Source of the DNA: Micromonospora nigra
Lineage (GTDB): Bacteria > Actinomycetota > Actinomycetes > Mycobacteriales > Micromonosporaceae
Length of the DNA stretch: 64,000 bases
Direction of reading: 5' to 3'
Assembly: GCF_900091585.1 (NCBI RefSeq)
Contig: NZ_FMHT01000003.1
Coordinates: 1,659,501-1,723,500 of the forward strand
A program made the translations under genes and the position numbers. Under the pieces are notes generated by a model. It was not told where the DNA came from. It worked only from the letters and a program-made list of their open reading frames with translations, and did not search any database. Positions 30,042 through 38,942 of the stretch are shown piece by piece; the first letter of the stretch is position 1; the number at the start of each line of letters is the position of its first letter.

Positions 30042-31578
30042 CTGTCGGGGCGCCGGGCGGGACGAAGGGCAGGTCGGCGGGTGGGCCGGTCTCGACCAGC
30101 CGCCACAGGGCCGCCGTGTCGAGGTGTTCCTCGACGAGGTCGCCGAGCAGGTCCAGGGTGCGTTCCCGGGCGGCGGCGAACGAGGTGGCGGGCGCGACCC
30201 GGAAGCCGGTACGCCCGGCGAGGCGGGCCGCCTCGGTGAGGAACCGGCGGCGGAACCCGTCGGATTCGAACGCACCGTGCCAGTGCGTGCCGTGCACGGA
30301 GCCGAGTACCGCACCCTCGGCGGTGCCGTCGGCGTACGTCAGCAGGGGTTCGAGGGAGGCGTCGGCGGTCGAGACGTACCCGTGGTGGATCTCGTAGCCG
30401 CCCACCGGCACTCCCCCGGCTGCCGTCCCGGCCGCCTGCCGGACGGTCTTGCGGCGGTCGAAGGTGATCTCGATGGGCAGCAGGTTGAGGCCGGGCACGC
30501 TGCCGCGTCGGCTCTCCACCTCGTCGTGGATGGCACGGGCGAGCATCTGGAAGCCGCCGCAGATGCCGAGCAGTGGCCGGCCCGCCGCCGCGTGGGCGGT
30601 GACGGCGTCGGCCAGGCCGGTTTCGCGCAACCAGGCCAGGTCGGCCACGGTCGACTTGGATCCGGGCAGCACGACCACGTCGGCGGCGGCGAGTTCGGCG
30701 GGCTCGACGGTGAGGCGTACCCGGACGCCGGGTTCGGTGGCGAGGGCCTCGACGTCGGTGGCGTTGCTGATCCGGGGCAGCCGGACCACGGCCACGTCGA
30801 GCCATTCGGTGCCGTGCGGGGCGGCGGGGCGACCGAGCACCCGACCGTAGGCGAGGGAGTCCTCGGCGTCGAGCCACAGGTCCAGCGCCCAGGGCAGCAC
30901 CCCGTACGTGGGGCGGCCGGTGACCTGGCGCAGCATGTCCAGCCCCGGACGCAACAGACCCAGGTCGCCCCGGAACTTGTTGATCACGAATCCGGCGATC
31001 AGCGCCTGGTCGGCCGCGTCCAGCAGGGCCAGCGTGCCGAACATCGAGGCGAACACGCCGCCCCGGTCGATGTCTCCCACCACGATGGTGGGTAGCTGGG
31101 CGTGGCGGGCCAGGCCCATGTTGACGTAGTCGCCGGCCCGCAGGTTGATCTCCGCCGGGCTGCCGGCCCCCTCGCAGACCACTACGTCGTACGCGGCCCG
31201 CAGTTCGGCCAGCGCCGCGTACGCCGTGTCGGCGAGCTTGGGTCGCAACTCGCGGAAGTTACCGGCGGTGACCGTGTCGACGGCCTCGCCGAGCAGCACC
31301 ACCTGGCTGGCCAGGTCGCTGCCCGGCTTGAGCAGCACCGGGTTGAACCGCAGGTCGGGGGCGAGCCCGCAGGCGGCGGCCTGCATGGCCTGCGCCCGGC
31401 CGATCTCACCGCCCCGACCGTCCGACCCGACGACCACGGCCGAGTTGTTCGACATGTTCTGTGCCTTGAACGGCGCGACCCGGACCCCCTGCCGGTGCAG
31501 CCAGCGGCAGATGCCGGCGGTCAGGACGCTCTTGCCCGCGTCGGAGGTGGTTCCGGCGACCAGCAGCCCGCCGCTCAC
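30037..31578 (-). CDS. cobQ: Cobyric acid synthase
   Basis: Glutamine-dependent amidotransferase that amidates four side chains of adenosylcobyrinic acid a,c-diamide. Of 513 residues the N-terminal ATPase domain reads [23 protein letters not shown], then [10 protein letters not shown] and [13 protein letters not shown]. The C-terminal glutaminase has the nucleophile in [13 protein letters not shown] (near 350) and [10 protein letters not shown]. The GTG start at 31578 overlaps the cobD stop. The length is normal and all key residues are present, unlike the cobB-like gene upstream. Confidence 0.94.
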   Translation of the reverse strand: MSGGLLVAGTTSDAGKSVLTAGICRWLHRQGVRVAPFKAQNMSNNSAVVVGSDGRGGEIGRAQAMQAAACGLAPDLRFNPVLLKPGSDLASQVVLLGEAVDTVTAGNFRELRPKLADTAYAALAELRAAYDVVVCEGAGSPAEINLRAGDYVNMGLARHAQLPTIVVGDIDRGGVFASMFGTLALLDAADQALIAGFVINKFRGDLGLLRPGLDMLRQVTGRPTYGVLPWALDLWLDAEDSLAYGRVLGRPAAPHGTEWLDVAVVRLPRISNATDVEALATEPGVRVRLTVEPAELAAADVVVLPGSKSTVADLAWLRETGLADAVTAHAAAGRPLLGICGGFQMLARAIHDEVESRRGSVPGLNLLPIEITFDRRKTVRQAAGTAAGGVPVGGYEIHHGYVSTADASLEPLLTYADGTAEGAVLGSVHGTHWHGAFESDGFRRRFLTEAARLAGRTGFRVAPATSFAAARERTLDLLGDLVEEHLDTAALWRLVETGPPADLPFVPPGAPTA

Positions 31579-32666
31579 CGGGCCCCCGTGACCGACAGCC
31601 CGCCGCGCACCGCGCCCCTGCGTGCCAGCAGTCGGTCGCGCACCGCGCCCCCGGGGGCCGGCAACCGGTCGGCGACGGCCCGCAGGCCGCGCCGCCCGAG
31701 CGCCCCCGCGAGCAGCCCGCCCGTCAGGGGCCACACCGCCGCGATGCCGAGGGCCGCCAGGCTGACGGCACCGGAGATCCGAGCGGCCCGTTTCAGGTGC
31801 CGTGCCTCGGGTCGCGGGCCGTCGCCGAGGTAGGGGCGTACTTCCGAACGACCGAAGTAGACGTTGCGACCACCGAGCCGGACGCCCAGCGCCCCCGCCA
31901 TCGCCGCCTCGCACTGGCCGGCGTTGGGGCTCGGGTGGTCGTTGCGGTCACGCCGCCACACCTGCCAGGCACGCTCCCGGTCACCGTGAACGGTCGGGGC
32001 AACCGCGATGGTGAGCAGGCCCGTGACCCGGGCGGGCACGAGGTTGAGCACGTCGTCCAGCCGGGCGGCCGGGGTGCCGAACCGGGCGTAGCGCACCGAG
32101 CGGTGGCCGACCATCGCATCGAGGGTGTTCGCCGCGCGGTAGCCCAACAGGCCGGGCAGTCCGGCGACGGCTCCCCACAGCAGCGGGGCGACGACCGCGT
32201 CGGAGGTGTTCTCCGCCACCGACTCGACGGTCGCCCGGGCCAGTTCGGGCTCGTCGAGCACCGACGGATCCCGCCCGCAGAGGTGCCCGAGGCGTTGCCG
32301 GGCGGCCGGCAGGTCACCGGTGCGCAGGGCACGGCCCATCACCTTGGCCTCGCGGCGCAGCGTGCGCCCGCCCAGCACGGTCCAGGTGCCGGCGGCGACC
32401 AGCGCCGCGCGGGCCACCGGACGGTTGCGGGTGGCCACCGTGGCGGCGACCCCGGCGAGCACCGGCACGCCGACGGCGGCTGCGGTGAACACGGCGCCAC
32501 GTGCACGCCGAGGCTGGTAGACCCGCCGCTCCAGAGCGCCGGCCGCCCGGCCGAAACCAGCCACCGGATGCCACCGACGCGGGTCGCCGAGCAACGCGTC
32601 CATCGCGTAACCCATGACCAACCCCGCCGCGTTCGCCGCTGCCTGCCGCACCCGCACCCGCACCAC
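31575..32666 (-). CDS. cobD: Adenosylcobinamide-phosphate synthase (CobD/CbiB)
   Basis: A 363-residue multi-spanning membrane protein that attaches the aminopropanol linker to cobyric acid. Signatures are [64 protein letters not shown] and [21 protein letters not shown]. It heads a cobD-cobQ operon (4-bp overlap). The start at 32666 (GTGGTGCGG) is the first of several possible GTGs. Confidence 0.93.
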   Translation of the reverse strand: MVRVRVRQAAANAAGLVMGYAMDALLGDPRRWHPVAGFGRAAGALERRVYQPRRARGAVFTAAAVGVPVLAGVAATVATRNRPVARAALVAAGTWTVLGGRTLRREAKVMGRALRTGDLPAARQRLGHLCGRDPSVLDEPELARATVESVAENTSDAVVAPLLWGAVAGLPGLLGYRAANTLDAMVGHRSVRYARFGTPAARLDDVLNLVPARVTGLLTIAVAPTVHGDRERAWQVWRRDRNDHPSPNAGQCEAAMAGALGVRLGGRNVYFGRSEVRPYLGDGPRPEARHLKRAARISGAVSLAALGIAAVWPLTGGLLAGALGRRGLRAVADRLPAPGGAVRDRLLARRGAVRGGLSVTGAR

Positions 32667-32925
32667 CCCCGACCGGCCAGCCTACCGAGCCCGTTCCGCC
32701 CACCGATCCCATCCCGTCCATCCGCCACCGTCTCGCCTACCGAGACCGTCCCGCCTGACGCCGCCGGCCGCAACGGCCGGGACGGCCAGTCGCGACGGCT
32801 GGTTGCCCGGTTCCGCGCCGCCGGGGTGGCTCGGCCGCGCGGGGTGGCGGCGTTCACTCGCCGTCACCCCGCCCCCGTCGCGGCCCGAGCGCCCCAGCCC
32901 ACGAACGCGCCCGTCGGCCCGTCGA

Positions 32926-33687
32926 TCAGGCCGGCTGCGCCACCCGGCCCCGCCCCCGCCGGCCACGCCCGGTGGCCGGCCCCGTCTCGGCCGGCTCCTG
33001 TGGCGGCGCACCGGGCGCGTCATCATCGATGTCGGTCAGCGGTGTCAACTCGTCGGGGCCGGCGTCGAGGCCCTCCCCGGGACCGTCGAACGGATCCGCC
33101 GACAGGTCGCTACCGTCAGCCGACGCGTCGAACCCGACGGTCGACGAGTCGCCGCCCCGGAACGGAACGTCGGCACCGGCCGCACCCAGCATCTCGACGT
33201 CGTCGTCGACCGGGCGGTCGTCCGGCCGGGAGGGCGCCTCGTCGTCCGGCACCGCCTCGGTCATCTCGCCGTGCACCCGTTGCTCGGCCTCGGCGTCGGA
33301 GACCGCGCTGGTCGCCGTGCTCGGCCGGTTGCGCAGGAAGCGCGCCCGACCCCGGGACAGGTCGTGCCCCACGGCGACCGCCTCCAGTTCGTAGATCGTG
33401 CGGTGGTTGCCGGCGTCGTCGGTCCAGTCACGGGTGTAGAGCCGGCCGCAGACCACCACCGGGTCGCCGACCATGACCGAGGACGCCACCCCTTCGGCGA
33501 GCCGACGCCAGCAGTTGACCCGCACCCGCAGACTGTTGCCGTCGACCCAGCGACCGGTGTCCCGGTCGAGCCGCCGGGCGGTCGAGGCGACCTTGAAGTT
33601 GGCCACGAGGGTGTTGCTCTGGGTGGTGCGTCGCCACTCGGGTGCGGTGAGCACGTTCCCGACGATCGTGACGTAGGTGTCGAACAT
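32926..33687 (-). CDS. ssb: Single-stranded DNA-binding protein, long-tailed
   Basis: About 253 residues. Residues 1-110 are the OB-fold (TYVTIVGNVLTAPEWRR, LRVRVNCWRRLAEGVA, VGDPVVVCGRLYTRDW). The remaining 140 residues are a disordered Asp/Glu/Gly-rich tail that ends in a basic GRGRRGRGRVAQPA instead of the usual acidic DDDIPF-type tip. This resembles a paralogous actinomycete SSB (non-housekeeping). ATG at 33687 has GGAGG at ideal spacing. Confidence 0.87.
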   Translation of the reverse strand: MFDTYVTIVGNVLTAPEWRRTTQSNTLVANFKVASTARRLDRDTGRWVDGNSLRVRVNCWRRLAEGVASSVMVGDPVVVCGRLYTRDWTDDAGNHRTIYELEAVAVGHDLSRGRARFLRNRPSTATSAVSDAEAEQRVHGEMTEAVPDDEAPSRPDDRPVDDDVEMLGAAGADVPFRGGDSSTVGFDASADGSDLSADPFDGPGEGLDAGPDELTPLTDIDDDAPGAPPQEPAETGPATGRGRRGRGRVAQPA

Positions 33688-34062
33688 CGTCCCTCCAGGG
33701 GTGGTCGGCTGGGTTCTTCGCGAATCGACTCGCCGCCGAGCCTCGCGGGCCACGCCTGATCGAGGCCACCGCGGGAGCCGCCCCTGTGGACAGAAGCGTG
33801 GCCTGTGGACAACAACCTGATCAGGCTGTCGATGTGCTAGGTGAGACTCCGCCCCTGGTCACCCACCCCATCGACCTGAGCGCGATCCGGCCGACGGTCG
33901 CGCGATTCCGGAGAACCGTCACGACACCGACCGCCGACCCCGAGTGCGGCAGACGAAGCGCCCACCCCGGGCATCGACCGCCGGAACTTTCCGGAGGCCG
34001 GCAACACGAAGCGCCCGCCCCCCGAGCGTGGGGACGGGCGCCGCCGTACGAGTCAGGGGCGG
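33688..34062. promoter_or_regulatory. Intergenic region with DnaA-box-like repeats and a terminator
   Basis: A 375-bp region with no gene. TGTGGACAG (33785-33793) and TGTGGACAA (33804-33812) are direct repeats; the second is exactly the reverse complement of TTGTCCACA, the actinomycete DnaA box. The hairpin at 34011-34041 terminates the incoming DUF397 operon. Confidence 0.45.
34011..34041 (-). terminator. Hairpin terminator after the DUF397 gene
   Basis: GCGCCCG followed by a C run pairs with GGGGACGGGCGC across a short loop, about 20 bp past the DUF397 stop. Confidence 0.65.
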
Positions 34063-34254
34063 TCAGGCCCGGCCGGCGACCTGCGCCACGAACGCCCTCC
34101 AAGCAGTCGGCTCGAACGCCAGCGCCGGACCGGCCTGGTCCTTCGAGTCGCGAACCGCTACGACGCCGGGCAGATTGTCGGCGACCTCAACGCAGTCCCC
34201 GCCGTTCCCGCTACTGCGGCTGCTCTTGCGCCACTTCGCGCCACTCAGCTCCAT
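34063..34254 (-). CDS. DUF397 protein
   Basis: A 63-residue protein with the family pattern WRKSSRSSGNGGDCVEVAD ... GVVAVRDSKDQAGPALAFEPTAWRAFV. DUF397 proteins accompany XRE/DUF5753 regulators in actinomycetes, often as developmental or toxin-antitoxin-like pairs. The start overlaps the upstream regulator's end by 10 bp, so they are translated together. Confidence 0.9.
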   Translation of the reverse strand: MELSGAKWRKSSRSSGNGGDCVEVADNLPGVVAVRDSKDQAGPALAFEPTAWRAFVAQVAGRA

Positions 34255-35036
34255 GACTCCGCCACTTCCTTGATCAGATCCACTGATTGCCAGTGGGACA
34301 ACGCCTCACCCCGCACGTTCTCCCACGCCGCCAGTATCGCGGCGATGTCAGCGGTGTCGCTAACCACTTGCCCGTGCAGTTGAGTGTCCAGGTAGCCGGC
34401 CAGCCGGTGATCAGCGCTTGTGGCGATGACGAAGGGACCGTTCAGCCCTGCGTAAGCGCCGACAACAGAGGGCACCACGTGCAGCCGGACGTGCGGGGCA
34501 TCACAAACAGCGACCAGGGCAAGCAACTGCGTCCGCATCGTTTCTCGGCCGCCGACCGGCCGACGAAGCGCGGCCTCGTCGACGACAGCAGTGAACTGCG
34601 GCGGATTCTCCCTGTCGAGGACCGCCTGGCGAGCAAGGCGGTTGGCGACCAACCGCTCGATGTCGCCGGGAGCATGCCGGCCGGCGGCAGTCAGTAGGGC
34701 ACGGGCGTACGCCTCCGTCTGGAGCAAACCCGGCAACACGACACCTTGGTACGAGCGGAGGGACACAGCCTCACGCTCGATTTCCTGCCATGGACGGAAC
34801 CAGGCCAACTCTCGACGTCTGGACGTGTCCGGCCAGATGTCCGCAACAGGGCGACCCAGTGCGTCCGCTGCTGCTGCCCGGTGGCTCGGGTGCGGAATTC
34901 GGTCTTCCGTCAGCCACCGTCCCACGGTCTTCGGGTCTACGCCTACTTGGGAAGCGAGGGCTTCGACGGTGTAACCGGTCTGACTCAGCGCAGCGCGAAG
35001 AGCATCGTTCACGGTCTGTCTCCGATAGATGTCCAA
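34245..35036 (-). CDS. XRE-family regulator with DUF5753 domain
   Basis: 263 residues: an N-terminal helix-turn-helix (VEALASQVGVDPKTVGRWLTEDRIPHPSHR, near 24-53) followed by the DUF5753 domain (LRSYQGVVLPGLLQTEAYARALL, RLARQAVLDRENPPQFTAVVDEAALRRPVGG). It partners with the downstream DUF397 protein. The N-terminal HTH is shorter and less canonical than usual. Confidence 0.88.
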   Translation of the reverse strand: MDIYRRQTVNDALRAALSQTGYTVEALASQVGVDPKTVGRWLTEDRIPHPSHRAAAADALGRPVADIWPDTSRRRELAWFRPWQEIEREAVSLRSYQGVVLPGLLQTEAYARALLTAAGRHAPGDIERLVANRLARQAVLDRENPPQFTAVVDEAALRRPVGGRETMRTQLLALVAVCDAPHVRLHVVPSVVGAYAGLNGPFVIATSADHRLAGYLDTQLHGQVVSDTADIAAILAAWENVRGEALSHWQSVDLIKEVAESWS

Positions 35037-35222
35037 GATGTCTACTGGTCATGTTCTTACGCGGTGTCAGTGTCACGCTACACACCGCAAGGTGCTTTGT
35101 AGACGGCGACGTGGCTGGCGGCACGAAGAGTCCAGCGGCATCGCTGTCGAGGGGCCGACGCTGCTGGGCGAGCATCCGCGCGACGGCCCCTCTCCCGACT
35201 CGCCGACGATTGGGGTTCCACC

Positions 35223-35402
35223 GTGCCGCAAACGCCGCAGCCCTCGTCCGGGCCCGCTCCCGCCGCACGCTCCCGGTTGCCCAACATGGCGGGGTCGGGG
35301 TCGACCGGTCCGCTCGTCCCGCCGTTCCGAGGGCCCGGCCGCACCAACGCCGTTGTGGCGTCGCGGTGGGCCGCCCGCCGCAACGTCGGGCCGGCACGGT
35401 GA
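35223..35402 (+). CDS. Small basic hypothetical protein (59 aa)
   Basis: GTG at 35223 opens a 59-codon frame (start VPQTPQPSSGPAPAARS, end WAARRNVGPAR) whose TGA (35400-35402) overlaps the GTG of the next gene. The chain of GTGA overlaps and its divergence from the XRE gene support a real gene. Function unknown. Confidence 0.55.
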   Translation: MPQTPQPSSGPAPAARSRLPNMAGSGSTGPLVPPFRGPGRTNAVVASRWAARRNVGPAR

Positions 35403-35698
35403 GCGTCGCCCCGCCGACGGTCACCCCCGGCGTATACCGACTGGCCCGCGCGGCGTCCCCGCAGTTCGTCGTCCCGATCACGGTGCGGATCTTCCGGCAC
35501 CTGACCGACCGGCATCCGCCGTGGGGCTGGGCGTGGGTCGACTGCTACCAGCTCGACCACCGGGGCGACGCCATCGATCGACGGACCCTGTTCGTACTGG
35601 TCGAAGGGCTGGAACCGGCCCCCGAACCGGCTGCGGCCCCCGCTGTCGCACCCCGGCGGAGGCAGGCCCGTCGCGCGTCCGCGAGGGCCGGCGCGTGA
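35399..35698 (+). CDS. Small conserved hypothetical protein
   Basis: 99 residues. The core (RAASPQFVVPITVRIFRHLTDR, WGWAWVDCYQLDHRGDAIDRRTLFVLVEG) looks folded and is followed by a Pro/Ala/Arg tail. GTG start at 35399, coupled to both neighbours by 4-bp overlaps. No recognised domain. Confidence 0.7.
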   Translation: MSVAPPTVTPGVYRLARAASPQFVVPITVRIFRHLTDRHPPWGWAWVDCYQLDHRGDAIDRRTLFVLVEGLEPAPEPAAAPAVAPRRRQARRASARAGA

Positions 35699-35997
35699 CG
35701 TACCGACACCGCCGCCGTCGCCACGTCACAGAGCACGATCCCGCCCGCCCGTCGTGGCGCTGCCGGGCGTGCGGCCGGCTGTGGCCCTGTTCGGTGGCGA
35801 AGTTGCTCCTGCTGGCGGCGTACCGGCAGCGCCGGGCCGAACTGATCGACCATCTCAAGGCGTTGTCGGCTCAGGCCGCCCAGGAGATCGCCGAGCAGCG
35901 CGGGGACGCCCCGCCGCCTGATCTCGGCGAACGATTCACCGCCTGGGCGACCCCTCGCTGGCCTGACTGGCCGGCCGGCCCGACTGGCCGACGGTGA
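35695..35997 (+). CDS. Small Cys-containing hypothetical protein
   Basis: 100 residues. The N-terminal RPSWRCRACGRLWPCSVAK segment carries a CxxC...C cluster that could bind metal; a helical LLLAAYRQRRAELIDHLKALSAQ follows. The GTG at 35695 overlaps the preceding stop. Similar small proteins accompany XRE/DUF397 loci in actinomycetes. Function unknown. Confidence 0.7.
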   Translation: MTYRHRRRRHVTEHDPARPSWRCRACGRLWPCSVAKLLLLAAYRQRRAELIDHLKALSAQAAQEIAEQRGDAPPPDLGERFTAWATPRWPDWPAGPTGRR

Positions 35998-36177
35998 GTC
36001 GGCCCACTCGGACCAGGGCGTTTCGGACGGGTCGGACGCTGGGTACAGCAACATCAGCCAGGTACCACCGACGGCACGCAGCCCACCCGGGCGGCCTGTC
36101 GTCCGACGAGAGGGGCCAGCGACGATGATCTGCTGCCGAAGCCGCACCGCCGTGCCGACCGAAGGCGAGGTGCGTCG

Positions 36178-36603
36178 ATGAGCGCCGTCACGAACCCGGC
36201 CACCGTGGCGGAGTGCCTGCGGATGGGTGCCGGCTTCTCGCAGGGCGACCGGAACTGGATCGTCGAGCAGTTCGCTCCGCTCGACGCGCGGTTGGCCACC
36301 TTCCACGCCGACGCCACCGAGCTGGAGCTGTCGGTGAAGAACCGGGAAGCCAAGGGCCAGAAGGTCACCCTGGAGTGCTGGGTGGCCGGCCGGCAGAAGA
36401 TCGTCGCCACCTCCACGGAGGAGGACCTGAACGCGGCGCTGCACGACGCCCGGGACGATCTGCGCCGCAGGCTCAACGACGCCAAGACCCGGCAGGAGCC
36501 GCGCAACAACAAGCACCTGCGGGACAACAGCCCCCCGACCCCCGCTGCGTCGACCAACCTCGACGAGCTGTCCGGGGCGGGGGCGACGACCGAGGAGAGG
36601 TGA
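36178..36603 (+). CDS. HPF/YfiA-like ribosome-associated protein
   Basis: 141 residues. Residues about 25-105 follow the ribosome hibernation factor pattern: LATFHADATELELSVKNRE, KVTLECWVAGRQKIVATS, and EDLNAALHDARDDLRRRLNDAKTR. A short polar tail follows. Only the N-terminal S30EA-like domain is present, so it would be a short-form factor. The family assignment is moderate because the sequence is diverged. Confidence 0.65.
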   Translation: MSAVTNPATVAECLRMGAGFSQGDRNWIVEQFAPLDARLATFHADATELELSVKNREAKGQKVTLECWVAGRQKIVATSTEEDLNAALHDARDDLRRRLNDAKTRQEPRNNKHLRDNSPPTPAASTNLDELSGAGATTEER

Positions 36604-36611
36604 CAGACACC

Positions 36612-36818
36612 ATGCCGAACGTCCAGCAACCGGAGATGCGCCGCAGCGGCGAGACCCGGCTGGTCCAGGACAGCGACGGCCCCGCCCCCGGCGGCGGCTC
36701 CTCGCCCAGCCGGGAGCACCGGTCGGTTCCGGTCGACCAGGTCTCCCCGTACGGCCCCGGCCGGAGCCGGGAGTCGACCTCCCACGAGCCGTCGGGCCGC
36801 GAGGCCGAGGGCGACTGA
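36612..36818 (+). CDS. Small disordered hypothetical protein
   Basis: 68 residues, rich in Pro, Ser, Gly and charged residues and likely unstructured (VDQVSPYGPGRSRE). It starts 8 bp after the HPF-like gene's stop and is probably co-transcribed. Function unknown. Confidence 0.5.
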   Translation: MPNVQQPEMRRSGETRLVQDSDGPAPGGGSSPSREHRSVPVDQVSPYGPGRSRESTSHEPSGREAEGD

Positions 36819-36902
36819 GACATCAACCCACCTGCCCCCGTCCGCCCGACCAGGGTGGGCGGGGGCTACCGCTCGGTAGCTTCCCGGCGTACCGTCGGCG
36901 GC

Positions 36903-37940
36903 GTGGAACCGGACGTGCTGGGTGAGCCCTACGAGCGGCACACCATCGACCTGGGCACCGACGACGAGGGACCGGTGGTCGCCACCCTGGTCCGCCGCCG
37001 GGCCGACCGCCCCACCGGGCGGGCCGTGCTCTACGTGCACGGCTTCGTCGACTACTTCTTCCAGACCCACCTGGCCGACTTCTTCGCGGCACGCGGCTGG
37101 GACTTCTACGCGCTCGACCTGCGCAAGTACGGTCGCAGCCTGCTGCCGCACCAGACCCCGAACTTCTGCCACGACCTCGGTGACTACTTCCCCGAGCTGG
37201 ATGCGGCGGCGAAGATCATCCGGGACGACGACGGCCACGACACCCTCCTCGCCATGGGCCACTCCACCGGCGGCCTGATCGTCTCGCTGTGGGCGCACGA
37301 GCGCCGTGACGCGGAACTGGTCGACGGGATCGTCCTGAACAGTCCCTTCTTCGACCTGAACGCCCCCTGGGTCGTGCGGCGACCCCTCGCAGCCGCCGTC
37401 GCGCGCCTGGGCCGCCGGGCGCCGCAGCGCGTGCTTCCCTTCGGCCTGGGCACCGTGTACGGCGAGAGCATCCACGTCGACCATCGCGGCGAGTGGACGT
37501 ACGACCTGACCTGGAAGCCCCTCGCCGGGTTCCCGGTGCGGGCCGGCTGGCTCGGTGCCATCCGCGCCGGCCAGCGCCGGTTGCGCGCCGGGCTGGACAT
37601 CCCGGTGCCGGTGCTGCTGGCCTGCTCGACCCGGTCGTACCGGGGTACAAAGTGGCACGAATCGGTCGCGCTCGCCGACGCGGTGCTGAACGTGGAGGAC
37701 ATGGTCCGCTGGGCGCCCCGCCTCGGCCGGCACGTCACCGTCGCCCGCTTCGACGGCGGCATGCACGATCTCACCCTCTCCGGCCCCGCCGTACGCGAGA
37801 AGGTCCTGGCGGAGGTGGGCCGGTGGGCCGAGGCGTTCCTCTGCGCCGGGCCCACGACCACCGACGCGGTCCCGCCGGCACCCCGGCGACCGGAGACGGC
37901 CGGGGCCGACCGGGCGGGCGCGACCTCACACCGCGACTGA
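36903..37940 (+). CDS. Alpha/beta hydrolase (serine aminopeptidase S33 / lysophospholipase-like)
   Basis: 345 residues. The nucleophile elbow is AMGHSTGGLIVSL (near 118-130), the oxyanion region AVLYVHGFVDYFF and the catalytic His lies in DGGMHDLTLS (near 290). It has the LNSPFFDLN segment of the hydrolase_4 family; substrate is probably a lipid ester. The GTG at 36903 has a TACCGT box 7 bases upstream and no Shine-Dalgarno, so it is likely leaderless. Confidence 0.86.
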   Translation: MEPDVLGEPYERHTIDLGTDDEGPVVATLVRRRADRPTGRAVLYVHGFVDYFFQTHLADFFAARGWDFYALDLRKYGRSLLPHQTPNFCHDLGDYFPELDAAAKIIRDDDGHDTLLAMGHSTGGLIVSLWAHERRDAELVDGIVLNSPFFDLNAPWVVRRPLAAAVARLGRRAPQRVLPFGLGTVYGESIHVDHRGEWTYDLTWKPLAGFPVRAGWLGAIRAGQRRLRAGLDIPVPVLLACSTRSYRGTKWHESVALADAVLNVEDMVRWAPRLGRHVTVARFDGGMHDLTLSGPAVREKVLAEVGRWAEAFLCAGPTTTDAVPPAPRRPETAGADRAGATSHRD

Positions 37941-37990
37941 CCGCGACGCGCCACCGCAGCCCGGTCAGGAGCCTCGACGCTGGTCACCCA

Positions 37991-38743
37991 TCACGGTGAC
38001 CAGGGGTGTGCGGTGAGCGCGGCGCGGACCCGGTCGAAGGTGGCCAGCGGATGCCCGCCGCCGACCGCCGGCAGCACCAGGCCCAGGCAGGCCAACGCCG
38101 GACCACCCTCGGCGGCCTCGACACCGAACACGGGCGCACCGACATAGCCGGTGGGCAACACGGTCGTGACCCGCACGACGGCACCGTCGCGGACCACCCG
38201 CTCCACCGCCACCTCCAACGGTCGGGCCCCGTCGTCGCGCACGCCGAGCGCGAGCACGAAGGCCGACCCGGGCTCCGCGCCGATCCGGTCGATCGTGTCC
38301 GCGCCGGCCACAAACCCGTCAGCCACGCTCTGGGTACGCCACCGCCAGCCCTCCCGGTCGGCCCGCTCCCGCAGCCGGACGACCGGCAGCACCGCGACGC
38401 CCGACGCCCCGGGCCGGCTCCACCACGCCGCCGGCACCGGCAGCACCCCGGGCGCCACCCCCGCCGGCTCGGTCACGCTGGGCCGCAGCCCGATCTCGCC
38501 GTCCGCCGGATCGGCCGACTCGGCGGTGACCAGGAACTCGTCCGTTCCCATCTGGTGGAAGAAGGCCGTACCCGGTTCACCACCCCGGCGGACCGGCAGG
38601 ATCGCGCGCCCGACGAGCTGACACAGCTCGTAGGCGACCTCGTTCTCCAGCTCCGGATCAAGCAGCACGTCGCCGAGCGTACGGCCGGGCCCCTCACCCC
38701 GCGGGACGCAACCCGGCAGCCGTCGTGGAAGCGTGACGGGCAC
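37991..38743 (-). CDS. Conserved hypothetical protein
   Basis: 250 residues, mainly beta (AILPVRRGGEPGTAFFHQMG, VVRVTTVLPTGYVGAPVFGVEAAEGG), with a trypsin-like-fold flavour at the C-terminus, but I see no catalytic triad. GTG at 38743 has GGGGGATCG upstream. It ends 60 bp before the tRNA on the opposite strand. Function unknown. Confidence 0.65.
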   Translation of the reverse strand: MPVTLPRRLPGCVPRGEGPGRTLGDVLLDPELENEVAYELCQLVGRAILPVRRGGEPGTAFFHQMGTDEFLVTAESADPADGEIGLRPSVTEPAGVAPGVLPVPAAWWSRPGASGVAVLPVVRLRERADREGWRWRTQSVADGFVAGADTIDRIGAEPGSAFVLALGVRDDGARPLEVAVERVVRDGAVVRVTTVLPTGYVGAPVFGVEAAEGGPALACLGLVLPAVGGGHPLATFDRVRAALTAHPWSP

Positions 38744-38801
38744 CCGATCCCCCGCCTGGGGCGCAGGCGGCGGTACCCTTCTCGCGCGACACCCACGACG
38801 C

Positions 38802-38874
38802 GCGCCCGTAGCTCAGCGGATAGAGCAGGGGACTTCTAATCCCAAGGCCGCAGGTTCGAATCCTGCCGGGCGCA
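38802..38874 (+). tRNA. tRNA-Arg (anticodon UCU), target of the integrated element
   Basis: 73 nt fold as a cloverleaf: acceptor GCGCCCG/CGGGCGC, D-arm GCTC/GAGC, anticodon loop CTTCTAA (UCU, reads AGA/AGG) and T-arm GCAGG-TTCGAAT-CCTGC. The bases after the discriminator A are CAG, so CCA is not encoded at this copy, while it is at the displaced right-end copy. A TACCCT box lies about 25 bp upstream. Confidence 0.95.
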
Positions 38875-38875
38875 C
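38832..38875 (+). repeat. attL: 44-bp core direct repeat
   Basis: The stretch from the anticodon stem to the tRNA 3' end is identical to 53755-53798. It marks the left junction of the integrated element. Confidence 0.93.
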
Positions 38876-38902
38876 AGGCACTTCTCCCATCTGACTAGCT
38901 CG

Positions 38903-38924
38903 CGTGGGGCTATTCGTGGTGCGA
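38903..38924 (+). repeat. Left copy of the 22-bp end repeat (candidate integrase/Xis arm site)
   Basis: It matches 53641-53662 at 21 of 22 bases in the same orientation. It lies 27 bp inside attL and just before the integrase start. Confidence 0.65.
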
Positions 38925-38942
38925 GCGCGCTACGGTGGCCCA

